From the NCBI RefSeq assembly GCF_014698335.1, contig NZ_JACJSV010000004.1, forward strand, positions 60,879-124,878: 64,000 nucleotides of DNA. Direction: 5' to 3'. Both the position numbers and the translations under genes were made by a program. The DNA comes from Microcystis viridis FACHB-1342 (lineage in GTDB: Bacteria > Cyanobacteriota > Cyanobacteriia > Cyanobacteriales > Microcystaceae). The notes beneath the pieces are model-generated. The model was not told the origin of the DNA and made no database searches. It saw nothing but the letters and a program-made list of their open reading frames with translations. The stretch's first letter is position 1. Every line of letters starts with the position of its first letter. Shown piece by piece: positions 36,988 to 45,913 of this stretch.

Positions 36988-39712
36988 ATCTGAATTAATT
37001 CCGGGAAGTATTGCCGATACTATAGCACGGTTGTTATTGTGGAGTCAAAGGTGTTCCAGAAGTTTAGCACGGGTCGAATTTTCTTCGGAGTTTTCCCGTC
37101 AAAAAGTAATTAGAGAATTGCGGAATCAATTTAAAGAAAAAGAAATCCCTTTTCATGAAATTAAATTGCCTCTTTTGGAAAACCCTTCTGTTGTGTTTAA
37201 TTTTCTTTTTAAAGAATTAGAAAATATAGCATCAGGTGTGGTTTCTATTAGTGGGTTTGAAACAGCCTTCGTCAAAGAAATTCCCTTGGTGGAAGCTTTA
37301 CGGGTAATTAATTTTAATCGAGAGAATTTAGCCCAATTTAATCTAAGACAAATCTGGTGGATGTCTCGTCCATTTCATAGTACAGCAATTCGAGTTATGC
37401 CCGATTTAAACTCTTGGTTTTCGTTGCGGTTGTTCCTCACAGAAGATACTCTTAATATTTTCAACGTATTTTCGGGTCATGGTTTTTATGGTAACGGTGA
37501 CAATGTAGTTGGTGATAAAATCAATGTTTTATCTAATCATAATTTACCGAATCGTGGGAGTAGGGAATTTATTGGTAGAGAAAGGGAATTACAACAAATT
37601 CATGACTTTTTAAATGAAGATAATCAATATACAATGATTGCTTTAAGTGGGATGGGGGGAGTTGGAAAAACAGAATTAGCGTTACAGTATGCTTGGAGAG
37701 AGTGGGATAATAAAACTTTTTTAGGGGGAATATGTTGGTTAAATGCCCTCAATAATGACCCAGGGATTCAGATTGTTGACTTTGCGAGTCAATATCTTAA
37801 GTTAATGCTACCAGATCAAGGCACATTGACGGAACGAGTCCGCTACTGTTGGCAACATTGGATAGAAGGAGATGTATTGATAATCTTTGATGATGTACGA
37901 GATTATGAACAAATTCAGCCTTACTTACCACCAAAACAAGATAAACGCTTTAAGGTATTAATTACAACTCGCTTTCACTATTTATCACAAGCAATACATA
38001 CAATAAACCTAGGCCTGTTAACAGCAGAAGAGGGATTAAAATTATTAGAAATTTATCTAGGAAATGAACGCATTGATGCCGAGTTAGAACAAGCTAAAGA
38101 ACTTTGTCAGGATTTAGGTTATTTACCTTTGGGGTTAGAATTGGTGGCAAGGCTGCTAAAACAGCGACAGGATTGGAAAATTAGCAAAATACGGCAGAAA
38201 TTAGCCGAAAAAGGCTTAGATGAGCCAATCTTAGCCAAAAATCCCAAGTTTGATACAGAAATGACTGGGGAAAGAGGGGTGAAAGCTGCCTTTAATCTCA
38301 GTTGGGAGGAGTTGAACAGCGAACCAGAAGCCCAAATTTTGGCACTTTACCTCAGTTTATTCGCTCTTGCGCCCTTTCCCAAGGGGATGATTCTGGATTT
38401 ATTTCCCGATGAGGATGGGGATACAGTGGAGGAATGGTTAACCGATAGTTTAGTCCATCTGAGTTTGGTTAAGGATACGGGTGATGGTTGGTATGAAATT
38501 CATACCCTGCTGCGTCGCTATTTTCGGGATAAGTTAGAAGCATCATCCCACGCAGAACCCGCAAAACGCCGTTATTGTATTATTATGGCGAATAAATCGG
38601 CGGAAATGCCCCAGAATCCGACTCTGAAAAAAGTTGAAGAATTTACACCTTTCATTCCCCATCTGCAAGCATCTGTCAAGGAATATCCCCAATATATCGC
38701 TGATGAGGATTTATTTTGGTCCTATACAGGTTTAGCTCGTTATTATGAAGGACAAGGATTGTATGCTGCTGCAGAACCCTACTATCAAGCTTGTTTAACC
38801 GCAACTCGAACCCACTTAGGAGAAAATCATCCCGATGTGGCAGCTTCCCTCAACAATTTAGCAGGATTGTACGAATTCCAAGGCAGGTACAAAGAAGCGG
38901 AACCTCTCCATCTAGAAGCATTAGATTTGCATAAACGACTCTTAGGAGAAAATCATCCCGATGTGGCAACTTCCCTCAACAATTTAGCAGGATTGTACCG
39001 TTCCCAAGGCAGGTACAAAGAAGCGGAACCTCTCCATCTAGAAGCATTAGATTTGCATAAACGACTCTTAGGAGAAAATCATCCCGATGTGGCAACTTCC
39101 CTCAACAATTTAGCAGGATTGTACGAATTCCAAGGCAGGTACAAAGAAGCGGAACCTCTCTATCTAGAAGCTTTAGATTTGAGAAAACGACTCTTAGGAG
39201 AAAATCATCCCGATGTGGCAACTTCCCTCAACAATTTAGCACTATTGTACCAATCCCAAGGCAGGTACACAGAAGCAGAACCTCTCTATCTAGAAGCATT
39301 AGATTTGAGAAAAAGACTCTTAGGAGACAATCATCCCGATGTGGCAACTTCCCTCAACAATTTAGCAGCATTATACTATTCCCAAGGCAGGTACACAGAA
39401 GCAGAACCTCTCTTTCTAGAAGCATTAGATTTGTTAAAACGACTCTTAGGAGACAATCATCCCCTTGTGGCAACTTCCCTCAACAATTTAGCAGCATTGT
39501 ACGAATCCCAAGGCAGGTACACAGAAGCGGAACCTCTCTATCTAGAAGCGATTAATATTGCTACCCAAGCATTAGGGGAAAATCATCCCCATACCCAAAC
39601 CTTTTATCAGAATTATCTGAGGATGTTATCCCAATTACCCGAAGCAGAATTAAGACAACGGTTTCCCGATGAGGTGGTGGAGATGTTGAAACCAAAACCC
39701 CCTCATCCCTGA
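36968..39712 (+). CDS. NB-ARC (STAND) protein with TPR sensor repeats
   Basis: The ~914-residue protein has three parts. An N-terminal ~170-residue domain of unknown role (LIPGSIADTIARLLLWSQRC, LRQIWWMSR) is followed by a glycine/asparagine-rich linker (FSGHGFYGNGDNVVGDK). The NB-ARC NTPase has GMGGVGKTELALQ near 229 and DVLIIFDDVRDYEQ. At least six kinesin-light-chain-type TPR repeats cover about 617-870. Such NLR-like proteins act in bacterial conflict systems, with TPRs as sensors. Both a GTG at 36959, which overlaps its own Shine-Dalgarno AAGGAGGT, and a GTG at 36968, placed 8 bp after it, are possible; I prefer the second. The gene overlaps the upstream ATPase gene. Confidence 0.85.
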   Translation: MVHQANKSELIPGSIADTIARLLLWSQRCSRSLARVEFSSEFSRQKVIRELRNQFKEKEIPFHEIKLPLLENPSVVFNFLFKELENIASGVVSISGFETAFVKEIPLVEALRVINFNRENLAQFNLRQIWWMSRPFHSTAIRVMPDLNSWFSLRLFLTEDTLNIFNVFSGHGFYGNGDNVVGDKINVLSNHNLPNRGSREFIGRERELQQIHDFLNEDNQYTMIALSGMGGVGKTELALQYAWREWDNKTFLGGICWLNALNNDPGIQIVDFASQYLKLMLPDQGTLTERVRYCWQHWIEGDVLIIFDDVRDYEQIQPYLPPKQDKRFKVLITTRFHYLSQAIHTINLGLLTAEEGLKLLEIYLGNERIDAELEQAKELCQDLGYLPLGLELVARLLKQRQDWKISKIRQKLAEKGLDEPILAKNPKFDTEMTGERGVKAAFNLSWEELNSEPEAQILALYLSLFALAPFPKGMILDLFPDEDGDTVEEWLTDSLVHLSLVKDTGDGWYEIHTLLRRYFRDKLEASSHAEPAKRRYCIIMANKSAEMPQNPTLKKVEEFTPFIPHLQASVKEYPQYIADEDLFWSYTGLARYYEGQGLYAAAEPYYQACLTATRTHLGENHPDVAASLNNLAGLYEFQGRYKEAEPLHLEALDLHKRLLGENHPDVATSLNNLAGLYRSQGRYKEAEPLHLEALDLHKRLLGENHPDVATSLNNLAGLYEFQGRYKEAEPLYLEALDLRKRLLGENHPDVATSLNNLALLYQSQGRYTEAEPLYLEALDLRKRLLGDNHPDVATSLNNLAALYYSQGRYTEAEPLFLEALDLLKRLLGDNHPLVATSLNNLAALYESQGRYTEAEPLYLEAINIATQALGENHPHTQTFYQNYLRMLSQLPEAELRQRFPDEVVEMLKPKPPHP
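38818..39576 (+). repeat. Six near-identical 126-bp tandem repeats coding for TPR units
   Basis: Each unit encodes 42 residues of the pattern GENHPDVATSLNNLAGLY then QGRYKEAEPLYLEALDL and KRLL. Adjacent copies are almost identical at the nucleotide level, so they arose by recent duplication. Variation concentrates at two positions in the helix after LNNLA (EF, RS, QS, YS, ES) and at EALDL followed by H, R or L. Confidence 0.95.
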
Positions 39713-39749
39713 AAACAGTCTTAACTGTGATTGGAATGTTGAATGATGA

Positions 39750-39920
39750 ACTATGACTAGGGAGCTAGTTAAGAGTGGATTAGAGATGAAGATTGATTGA
39801 ATAAACCAATCATAGTTAAGAGCGTTGGAAAAGAGGGTCTGTAGGCGCACGGATTCTCCATTATGAATATAGTATCATGTCAAGTCGCCTTTGTCAAGAG
39901 AAAATTTAACAACATCCAGA
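39750..39920. repeat. Direct repeat A, copy 1 (with copy 2 at 40021-40218)
   Basis: About 171 bp starting CTATGACTAGGGAGCTAGTT and ending TTTGTCAAGAGAAAATTT are repeated at 40021-40218 with few changes. Copy 2 has a 27-30 bp insertion of CACATAAT repeats. Both contain GTAGGCGCACGGATT and ATGAATATAGTATCATGTCA. No coding frame is shared. The function is unknown; they could be MITE-like or small-RNA sequences. Confidence 0.85.
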
Positions 39921-39930
39921 CAAACGTTAT

Positions 39931-39960
39931 TGTAGGGGTAATTCATGAATTACCCCTACA
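39931..39960. repeat. Perfect 30-bp palindrome
   Basis: Half-site TGTAGGGGTAATTCA is followed exactly by its reverse complement. This is a REP-like palindrome lying between the two copies of direct repeat A. The remainder of the 535-bp gap shows no gene. Confidence 0.9.
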
Positions 39961-40020
39961 CCTATTACCTAGTCCAGTAACCCACCACCATCGACAGTGG
40001 TTGATGTAATCATCTGATGG

Positions 40021-40218
40021 ACTATGACTAGGGAGCTAGTTAAGAGTGGATTAGAGATGAAGATTGATTGAATGAACGAATCATAGTCAATCACATAATC
40101 ACATAAATCATAGTTAAGACTGTTGGAAAATAGGGTCTGTAGGCGCACGGATTTTCCATTATGAATATAGTATCATGTCAAGTCGCCTTTGTCAAGAGAA
40201 AATTTGACAACATCTAGA
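40021..40218. repeat. Direct repeat A, copy 2
   Basis: Second copy of the element described at 39750; it carries an internal insertion with ATCACATAATCACATAAATC. It ends 30 bp before the DUF1611 gene's stop codon. Confidence 0.85.
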
Positions 40219-40247
40219 TTTATTCGTAACCCATCACCTATCATTGA

Positions 40248-41306
40248 CTATGATTGAATTAACCACTGATTACTGATCACTGATAATAACCCTTGAGCGC
40301 CAAAACGGACAACATCGGTACAAAATAACCCCGTTTCCTCCCGCACAGTTTCTATAGCTTTAACTGCCGCCTGCGGACTAAGATGAAAAGTATTTAAACT
40401 AATCCCCTTTACCTTCACCTCCCCGAAACTTCCCCCAGCGCTGGCAGTCATTTCGCAGAGTTTAATCACTTCCGTTAGGGGAGGGATGGGAATATCGGGT
40501 AGATCTTTGATATGAATTTGTCCAGCGCGATGGACGAGAATTAACCCCGTTGGTTGACTGCCACGCATTAAAGGCAAGGTAGCAGTGGATCCAGGGTGTA
40601 ATAGGGAGCCTTGACCCTCAATAAACAGAATATCATTATTTTCTGCTGATTCTAACACCAAAGCCTCGATCGCACCAGCAGCATAATCGACGCGCACTGC
40701 ATCCAAGGGTACACCTTTTCCCGCGATCATAATTCCCCCCTGTCCAGTGGCTAAAAATTGCGATTTTAGCCCTTTTTCTTGGGCAAATCGGTGTAATTCG
40801 ATGCTAGTGGACATTTTGCCCACACTCATATCCGTCCCTACCGTTAGAATACGCTGACAGGTTAAATTTTTCGCCCGCGCTTGCCCAATTTTTAAGCCTT
40901 GGGGTTCCAGACGGATATCCCAAATCCATTGATCTGGTTTAAGCTGAGGAAAAAGGGGTTTTAGGGGTGTATGGAGACCATTAACGAGGGATAAACCCGC
41001 ATTTACCGCCTCTTTGATTTCTTCTAGCCAATCGGGGGGTAAAATGCCTCCTGAGGGTGCGATGCCAATTAACAGGGTATCGGGATGATAGGTTAGAGCT
41101 TCCCTAACACTAGCAACAATCGGCAAGGGGCGATCGATTCCAGCCACTTCTTTTAAGGCGCTGCCGGCACTTTCTGCGTCAATAATCGCCACTACCTGCG
41201 CTTTCGCGTAACGCAGATAACTTAACCCAGTTTTGCCGCGAGTTCCTTTGATTCCTTCGTGGAGAAGAATCGCTACTTTCTTGTCAGGAGTCAAATAATT
41301 AGTCAT
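40248..41306 (-). CDS. DUF1611 family protein (DgcN-like, P-loop)
   Basis: The 352-residue protein has an N-terminal Rossmann-like part (about 1-140: DKKVAILLHEGIKG, VVAIIDAESAG) and a C-terminal P-loop domain (VGTDMSVGKMSTSIELHRFA, FIEGQGSLLHPGS). DUF1611 proteins occur next to enolase-superfamily dipeptide epimerases; in a marine bacterium such a pair (DgcN/DgcA) acts in D-glutamate use by N-acetylation and racemisation, so a D-amino-acid role is inferred. It overlaps the epimerase gene by 8 bp. The last residues SVISNQWLIQS are encoded by heptamer repeat DNA (CAGTGAT/CAGTAAT), so the C-terminus has been extended or replaced. Confidence 0.8.
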   Translation of the reverse strand: MTNYLTPDKKVAILLHEGIKGTRGKTGLSYLRYAKAQVVAIIDAESAGSALKEVAGIDRPLPIVASVREALTYHPDTLLIGIAPSGGILPPDWLEEIKEAVNAGLSLVNGLHTPLKPLFPQLKPDQWIWDIRLEPQGLKIGQARAKNLTCQRILTVGTDMSVGKMSTSIELHRFAQEKGLKSQFLATGQGGIMIAGKGVPLDAVRVDYAAGAIEALVLESAENNDILFIEGQGSLLHPGSTATLPLMRGSQPTGLILVHRAGQIHIKDLPDIPIPPLTEVIKLCEMTASAGGSFGEVKVKGISLNTFHLSPQAAVKAIETVREETGLFCTDVVRFGAQGLLSVISNQWLIQS

Positions 41307-42351
41307 CTTTTATCCGTAAACTAACACCCAAACCGGGCAAATTATTTGTTTGTAAACGTCCCCTTTCCAAGCTTAAACCCGTAAAGGGATCATCGCGTAA
41401 ATTTAAATGACTATCTAGGTCAAGATAGTTGACAAGCGGGCCCAGATGTGCTAGGGCAGTATTGGCTAAACTGCTGTCAGAGTAACATCCGAACATAATT
41501 TGCAGTCGGCAAGCTTGGGCAACATGAATCATTCTCTGCACTTCCGCTAATCCACCAGCTTTCATTAGTTTAATATTAATGCCGTGGACTCGATCGGCCA
41601 GTTTCGGGATATCTTGACTAGAAAAACAGCTTTCATCGACGAAAATAGGTAGGGGCGATTTTTGGTATAAATCAATTAAATCTCGTTCTTGTCCCACGGA
41701 TAGGGGTTGTTCCACATAAATAACGCCTTTTTCCTTTAACCATTGGCACATTTTCACCGCATCGCTAAATCTCCAACCACCATTAGCATCGACAGTTAGG
41801 GGCAAATGGGGGACAATTTCTTTAATAGCCAGAATTATAGCTCGATCGGCTTCTATCCCGTCCGGTGAGCCTAATTTGACCTTTAATAAGCTAAAATCGC
41901 CGATTTCTAGCCAATCTAACACCCTCTTCCCCACATTTTCTGGAGAATTTAAACCGATAGTAACAGAAACCGGCGGAATTAAAGAGCGATCGAGTCCAAA
42001 AATTTGCCAGAGAGGTAAATTAGCTTTTTTGCCTAACCAGTCGTGCAGTGCCGTATCAATAGCGGCACGAGTAGCCGAAGATATCTGATTTTGCCATAAA
42101 ATTTTTTCAATTTCTTGGCGTTGACAGGGGTGAAAAGATTGTAAAATAGGAGCGATCGAGTTTAATTCTTGCAGGATTTTATCGGGTTTTTTCTCCTCGC
42201 TGGTAATATCAAAAGGGGATGCCTCTCCCCACCCTTCGATATTTTCCTCGCTAATTTGCAGCCAGATATTAGTATTTTCGCTGGTAGTGCCGCGACTAAT
42301 CGTTAAAGGTACTCGTTTATGAATAGTAAAAGTTTGCCAGTTTAGCAGCAT
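41299..42351 (-). CDS. Dipeptide epimerase (enolase superfamily, L-Ala-D/L-Glu epimerase type)
   Basis: The 350-residue protein has the muconate-lactonising-subgroup features: an N-terminal capping domain (INK-like opening LNWQTFTIHKRVPLTISRGT), catalytic KVKLGSPDG, metal ligands VDANGGW, VEQPLSVGQ and VDESCF, and the second lysine in NIKLMKAGG. Dipeptide epimerases of this type recycle murein peptides or, with DUF1611 partners, act on acyl-D-amino acids. It is the first gene of the two-gene unit. The start ATG is the only one before the domain. Confidence 0.88.
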   Translation of the reverse strand: MLLNWQTFTIHKRVPLTISRGTTSENTNIWLQISEENIEGWGEASPFDITSEEKKPDKILQELNSIAPILQSFHPCQRQEIEKILWQNQISSATRAAIDTALHDWLGKKANLPLWQIFGLDRSLIPPVSVTIGLNSPENVGKRVLDWLEIGDFSLLKVKLGSPDGIEADRAIILAIKEIVPHLPLTVDANGGWRFSDAVKMCQWLKEKGVIYVEQPLSVGQERDLIDLYQKSPLPIFVDESCFSSQDIPKLADRVHGINIKLMKAGGLAEVQRMIHVAQACRLQIMFGCYSDSSLANTALAHLGPLVNYLDLDSHLNLRDDPFTGLSLERGRLQTNNLPGLGVSLRIKDD

Positions 42352-42558
42352 AATTCACCTGGGGATGATCGGGGAATAGGAACAGAAAAATTATCCACAC
42401 TTACCCAAATCCTTACTTCTGTCCACTCTCCCCGCAATCATACAACCTCCGGCGGTGTTTTTCGTCAAAGACAAAATATGATAGGCTAACCGAAGGGATA
42501 GGCAAGACGGCTGCGGGTTAGGAAATGGGATGAAAGAGGAGTGAGTTAACCAAAATCA

Positions 42559-43722
42559 ATGATTAAGAAAAAGATTTCTTACTGGGTAAATGGAGGTATT
42601 GCCCTCATTGATCGCTATCTGATCAGCCAACTACTACCCCCATTTTTATTTAGTGTTGGTTTATTTGCCTCTTTGGGAGTAGCGATCGGCAATCTTTCCG
42701 ATTTAGCTAATCAGGTAGTTGATGCTAATCTACCCCTTGTCTCGGCCCTAGAAATTCTCCTGTTAAAAGTGCCAGAATTTGTTACTTATTCCCTGCCAGT
42801 TTCTCTTTTACTGGCCACTTTAATCACCTACGGACGTTTAAGTAGTGATAGCGAAACCGTTGCCCTGCAAAGCTGTGGAGTCACTCTTTACCGTCTTTTT
42901 ATACCCACTTTCTGCCTGAGTTTAATAGTTACAGTGGTGACATTTTTATTAAACGAATATGTGGTTCCTAATGCTAATTATCGAGCCACAGAAATTTTAG
43001 TGCAGAAAATTAATAAAGAAGCAAGTTTTTGGAAAAATAAAGATTTTTATTATCCCGATTATGAAATAAAAACCCTAGAAAATGGTACGATTAATCGCAA
43101 TTTAAGAAGTTTATTTTATGCCGAACAATTTGACGGCGAAAAAATGAAAACTGTCACCGTTATCCGTTGGCTAAAACAAGAATTAAATCAAATTATTATC
43201 GCCGATTCGGCCCGTTGGAATGCCGTCGATAACGTCTGGGACTTTTTTAACGGCATTATCTATGAATTAACCCCCCCTAACGCCTCCTATAGCCAAGTTA
43301 TCCCCTTTAAAACCGAAAAAATCGCTTTATCTCGCTCTGCTTTCGATTTTGCTCGTCAAAGCCGCGATCCCTACGAGATGAACATACCACAGGCGATCGA
43401 ATATGTGCAACTGCTCAAACTCAGTGGCGATGAGAAAAGAGTCAGGTTTTTTCAAGTGCGAATCCAGCAAAAAATCGCCTTTCCCTTTGTCTGTATCGTC
43501 TTTGCTACCATCGGCTGTGCCTTGGGTTCTCTACCGCAAAGAATCAGTCGGGGAACCAGTTTCGGTCTCAGTGTCGCCATTGTTTTCCTCTATTATCTTT
43601 TAAACTTCCTTGTCGGCAGCTTGGGACTAACCGCCACCCTCTCCCCCTTCCTAGCTGCCTGGCTGCCTAACTTTTTCGGTTTTGGTTTAGGTCTGTGGTT
43701 ATTATGGCGACTTAACGGTTAG
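42559..43722 (+). CDS. LptF/LptG-family (YjgP/YjgQ) permease
   Basis: The 387-residue membrane protein has N-terminal helices with LIDRYLISQLLPPFLFSVGL and LPVSLLLATLITYGRLSSDS (the coupling-helix region with SSDSE). A periplasmic beta-rich domain covers about 135-290, and three C-terminal helices follow (KIAFPFVCIVFATIGCALGS). This is the LPS-export permease fold, in which LptF/G work with LptB. Cyanobacteria often carry a single gene of this type. It is monocistronic. LptF and LptG cannot be told apart here. Confidence 0.88.
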   Translation: MIKKKISYWVNGGIALIDRYLISQLLPPFLFSVGLFASLGVAIGNLSDLANQVVDANLPLVSALEILLLKVPEFVTYSLPVSLLLATLITYGRLSSDSETVALQSCGVTLYRLFIPTFCLSLIVTVVTFLLNEYVVPNANYRATEILVQKINKEASFWKNKDFYYPDYEIKTLENGTINRNLRSLFYAEQFDGEKMKTVTVIRWLKQELNQIIIADSARWNAVDNVWDFFNGIIYELTPPNASYSQVIPFKTEKIALSRSAFDFARQSRDPYEMNIPQAIEYVQLLKLSGDEKRVRFFQVRIQQKIAFPFVCIVFATIGCALGSLPQRISRGTSFGLSVAIVFLYYLLNFLVGSLGLTATLSPFLAAWLPNFFGFGLGLWLLWRLNG

Positions 43723-43783
43723 ACTTTTTTGAAAATTTTCGTCAAGATAGGAGACGTAGAGTTATAGCAGACCCCTTAGATCT

Positions 43784-43951
43784 ATGTTTCCCTTTTTCTT
43801 CAACACTTGTGGCAGCACTTCCCGCCAAGAATGTCAAGAGCGTAAATTAACATTCCTCAAATGGATGCGCGACGACCTCGAAACCCGTCTAGCGGGATTA
43901 AATGCCGCTATCGAAACTATCGAGCGTCAAATCGGTCGGGAAGGTCAATAA
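43784..43951 (+). CDS. Small protein, 55 aa, with coiled-coil C-terminus
   Basis: The frame begins MFPFFFNTCGSTSRQECQER and continues with a helix KLTFLKWMRDDLETRLAGLN AAIETIERQI with clear heptad spacing. It has two cysteines at the N-terminus. It follows the LptF/G gene by 61 bp on the same strand and is followed by a GGCGAG/CTCGCC hairpin (43964-43982). Codon use (CTC, CGC, ATC) looks like a translated gene. I cannot assign a function. Confidence 0.6.
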   Translation: MFPFFFNTCGSTSRQECQERKLTFLKWMRDDLETRLAGLNAAIETIERQIGREGQ

Positions 43952-44101
43952 ACCCTGAAAATAGGCGAGTTTTCCCCTCGCCTTCTCCCCACAATTGGCT
44001 AAAAGAGATAATAGGAGTCTATCGTTATTGTAATCGGCACTCGGCCTGCATGGGTTACGCTACCGCTAACCTATCCTACAAATAATTGCGTCTCCCTACT
44101 T

Positions 44102-44317
44102 AGGGTCTGCTGAAAAAGTTTGTTGGTGGGGGCAGGGTGTGGGGTGTGGGGTGTGGGGTGTGGGGTTTTACCGATTTTGAGGTAGTCAGTTACCTAATTT
44201 TCAGGGAAAAAGTACCTGAATTTTACCCCCGATCCCTCCAATGGTCGGCACTTTTTGAGGTCAAAAAAGTCTAAAAGCCTTATCCAACAAGGTTTTTAGA
44301 TTTATTCAGCAAGCCCT
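44102..44317. mobile_element. Non-autonomous IS/MITE-like element
   Basis: The left end AGGGTCTGCTGAAAAA and right end (complement AGGGCTTGCTGAATAAA) are imperfect inverted repeats enclosing about 180 bp with a GGTGTGG satellite (44137-44165) and no coding frame. The TGCTGAA ends resemble insertion-sequence termini. Another end-like sequence (TTTTTCAGCAAACCCC) lies at about 44355-44371. The remaining 44372-44662 contains possible remains of an IS200/IS605 end but no gene I can support. Confidence 0.55.
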
Positions 44318-44662
44318 ACTTATTGGCACTCAATAGCATAATTCTTTGAGCGACTTTTTCAGCAAACCCCATATATTCAGCATTCATGAGGGGAACCCTA
44401 AGGCGAAGTAATTCTCCCGTTTAAAAGCGCCGTCCCATGGCTAAAAGCGAGAGACTTCTGCTGATACTAAATTCAACCAGTAATTACTCCCGCCATTGTC
44501 CTGACTTGCTAGGGGTGTTTTCCCCTTGTTATCGTCAGGGTCACAAAGAGGCCGCAGCCATAGCCATCAAAACCTAACCGCCGGTCAACCTTCTCAATCT
44601 GAAGAGGAGGAGGAGCGAGGAAACAATAGTCCCTATTGCCTATTTAGACAATCGCTCCCCGT

Positions 44663-45403
44663 TTAAACTGTTGCCGCCGATGAATCAAGCACCACCTGTT
44701 CATTGGTGGGTAACTCCAGACAATAACCCGCACCGTAAACGGTTTTAATATAGCGAGGGTGGCGGGGATCGGGTTCTAGTTTCGTTCTCAGATGGCGAAT
44801 GTGAACGCGAATAGTCTCGATATCATCATCGGGATCGTATCCCCAGACTTCCTTGAGAATATCACTGGGGGAAACGGTCTGACCGTGACGCTGGAGAAGA
44901 CAGTGGAGTAACTCGAATTCTAGATGGGTTAACTTGACCACACCTTCAAACCAGACCGCCTCAAAACGTTCGGGAACCAGGGTTAAAGGCCCAAAACTGA
45001 GTATTTCTGAGTGTTTAGCGGCTTGGGGAATGCGATCGGTGCGTCTCAGGAGAGCGCGTACCCTAGCTAACATTTCCTCCACCTCGAAAGGTTTGGTCAG
45101 GTAATCATCGGCACCCGCGTTAAAACCTTCCACTTTATCTTGGGTTTGTCCTAAGGCTGTCAGCATCAAAATCGGGATGTCTGACGTGCGTTCATCTCGT
45201 CGCAAACGCTGACAGACAGTAAAACCATCGACTTTGGGCAACATTAAATCCAGCATGATTAAATCGGGTTGTAACTGGACGGCCAAGGCCTGGCCTTTAA
45301 TCCCGTCCTCTGCGGGGTTAACGTCATAACCCGCCATCTCCAAGTTGATGGAGACTAATTCCGCGATCGCAGGATCATCATCGATTACAAGTATTCGGGG
45401 CAT
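44663..45403 (-). CDS. rpaA: Response regulator RpaA (circadian output, OmpR family)
   Basis: The 246-residue protein has a receiver domain (1-120) with acidic pocket DDD at 8-10, phosphoacceptor D52 ([13 protein letters not shown]) and K in [10 protein letters not shown] winged-helix DNA-binding domain follows ([37 protein letters not shown]). The sequence [20 protein letters not shown] and [20 protein letters not shown] is diagnostic for RpaA rather than RpaB. In cyanobacteria it is phosphorylated by SasA and drives clock-controlled transcription and phycobilisome energy distribution. It stands alone, divergent from heme oxygenase. Confidence 0.95.
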   Translation of the reverse strand: MPRILVIDDDPAIAELVSINLEMAGYDVNPAEDGIKGQALAVQLQPDLIMLDLMLPKVDGFTVCQRLRRDERTSDIPILMLTALGQTQDKVEGFNAGADDYLTKPFEVEEMLARVRALLRRTDRIPQAAKHSEILSFGPLTLVPERFEAVWFEGVVKLTHLEFELLHCLLQRHGQTVSPSDILKEVWGYDPDDDIETIRVHIRHLRTKLEPDPRHPRYIKTVYGAGYCLELPTNEQVVLDSSAATV

Positions 45404-45913
45404 TACCAGAGTGTTATGACTAAGGGTTTGGGTAGGGGGTTGCTAAATGTGTTCTCGCTGACATCGCAACTAGGGCTTTGTCTCTCAAGGGCTTGAGTTT
45501 AGCACAACATAAAGAATCCTGTACTGATTATAAGCATGATTGCTAAATTCGGTTTTAATTTGTGAAATTTTGCTGATCTAAGTCTCCTGAATGTTAAGAA
45601 TTAATAAGAAGTGTGAAGAATGTTGCTCGATAATCGATATTAGTGCTATGTCCTAGCCTCTCTCTCCCCAAGATGACCTAGGCAGCAGTTTTTCACTAAT
45701 CTTTACAATTTCGCCATCTGGCTCAATACCAGTTTCAACCGACGGTTAAGTCCTGCTAGAGCTAACTTTTCCCCCTAAGCTCCCCCGGCGGCACTGTAAA
45801 AATTCTTAATAAAATTAGCGATCGATTCAGTTTAATCTACCAAAATAGGCGGTTTTAGTAAGCATCTGTAACGAACCCGATCCATTCTACTCATCCCAAC
45901 AGGTGATCATAAT
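45404..45913. promoter_or_regulatory. Divergent intergenic region between rpaA and heme oxygenase
   Basis: These 510 bp contain no plausible gene. They must hold the promoters of both flanking genes, but I could not place convincing -35/-10 pairs. Local features are AT-rich direct repeats (AAGAATTAATAAGAAGTGTG, AAGAATG) at 45595-45622. Confidence 0.4.

Noticed and set aside
44380..44660. Possible IS200/IS605 transposase remnant or TnpB C-terminus
   Set aside because: Hairpin-like GCTAAAAGCGAG sequences (also near 57275) hint at such an end, but no frame with transposase motifs could be read.
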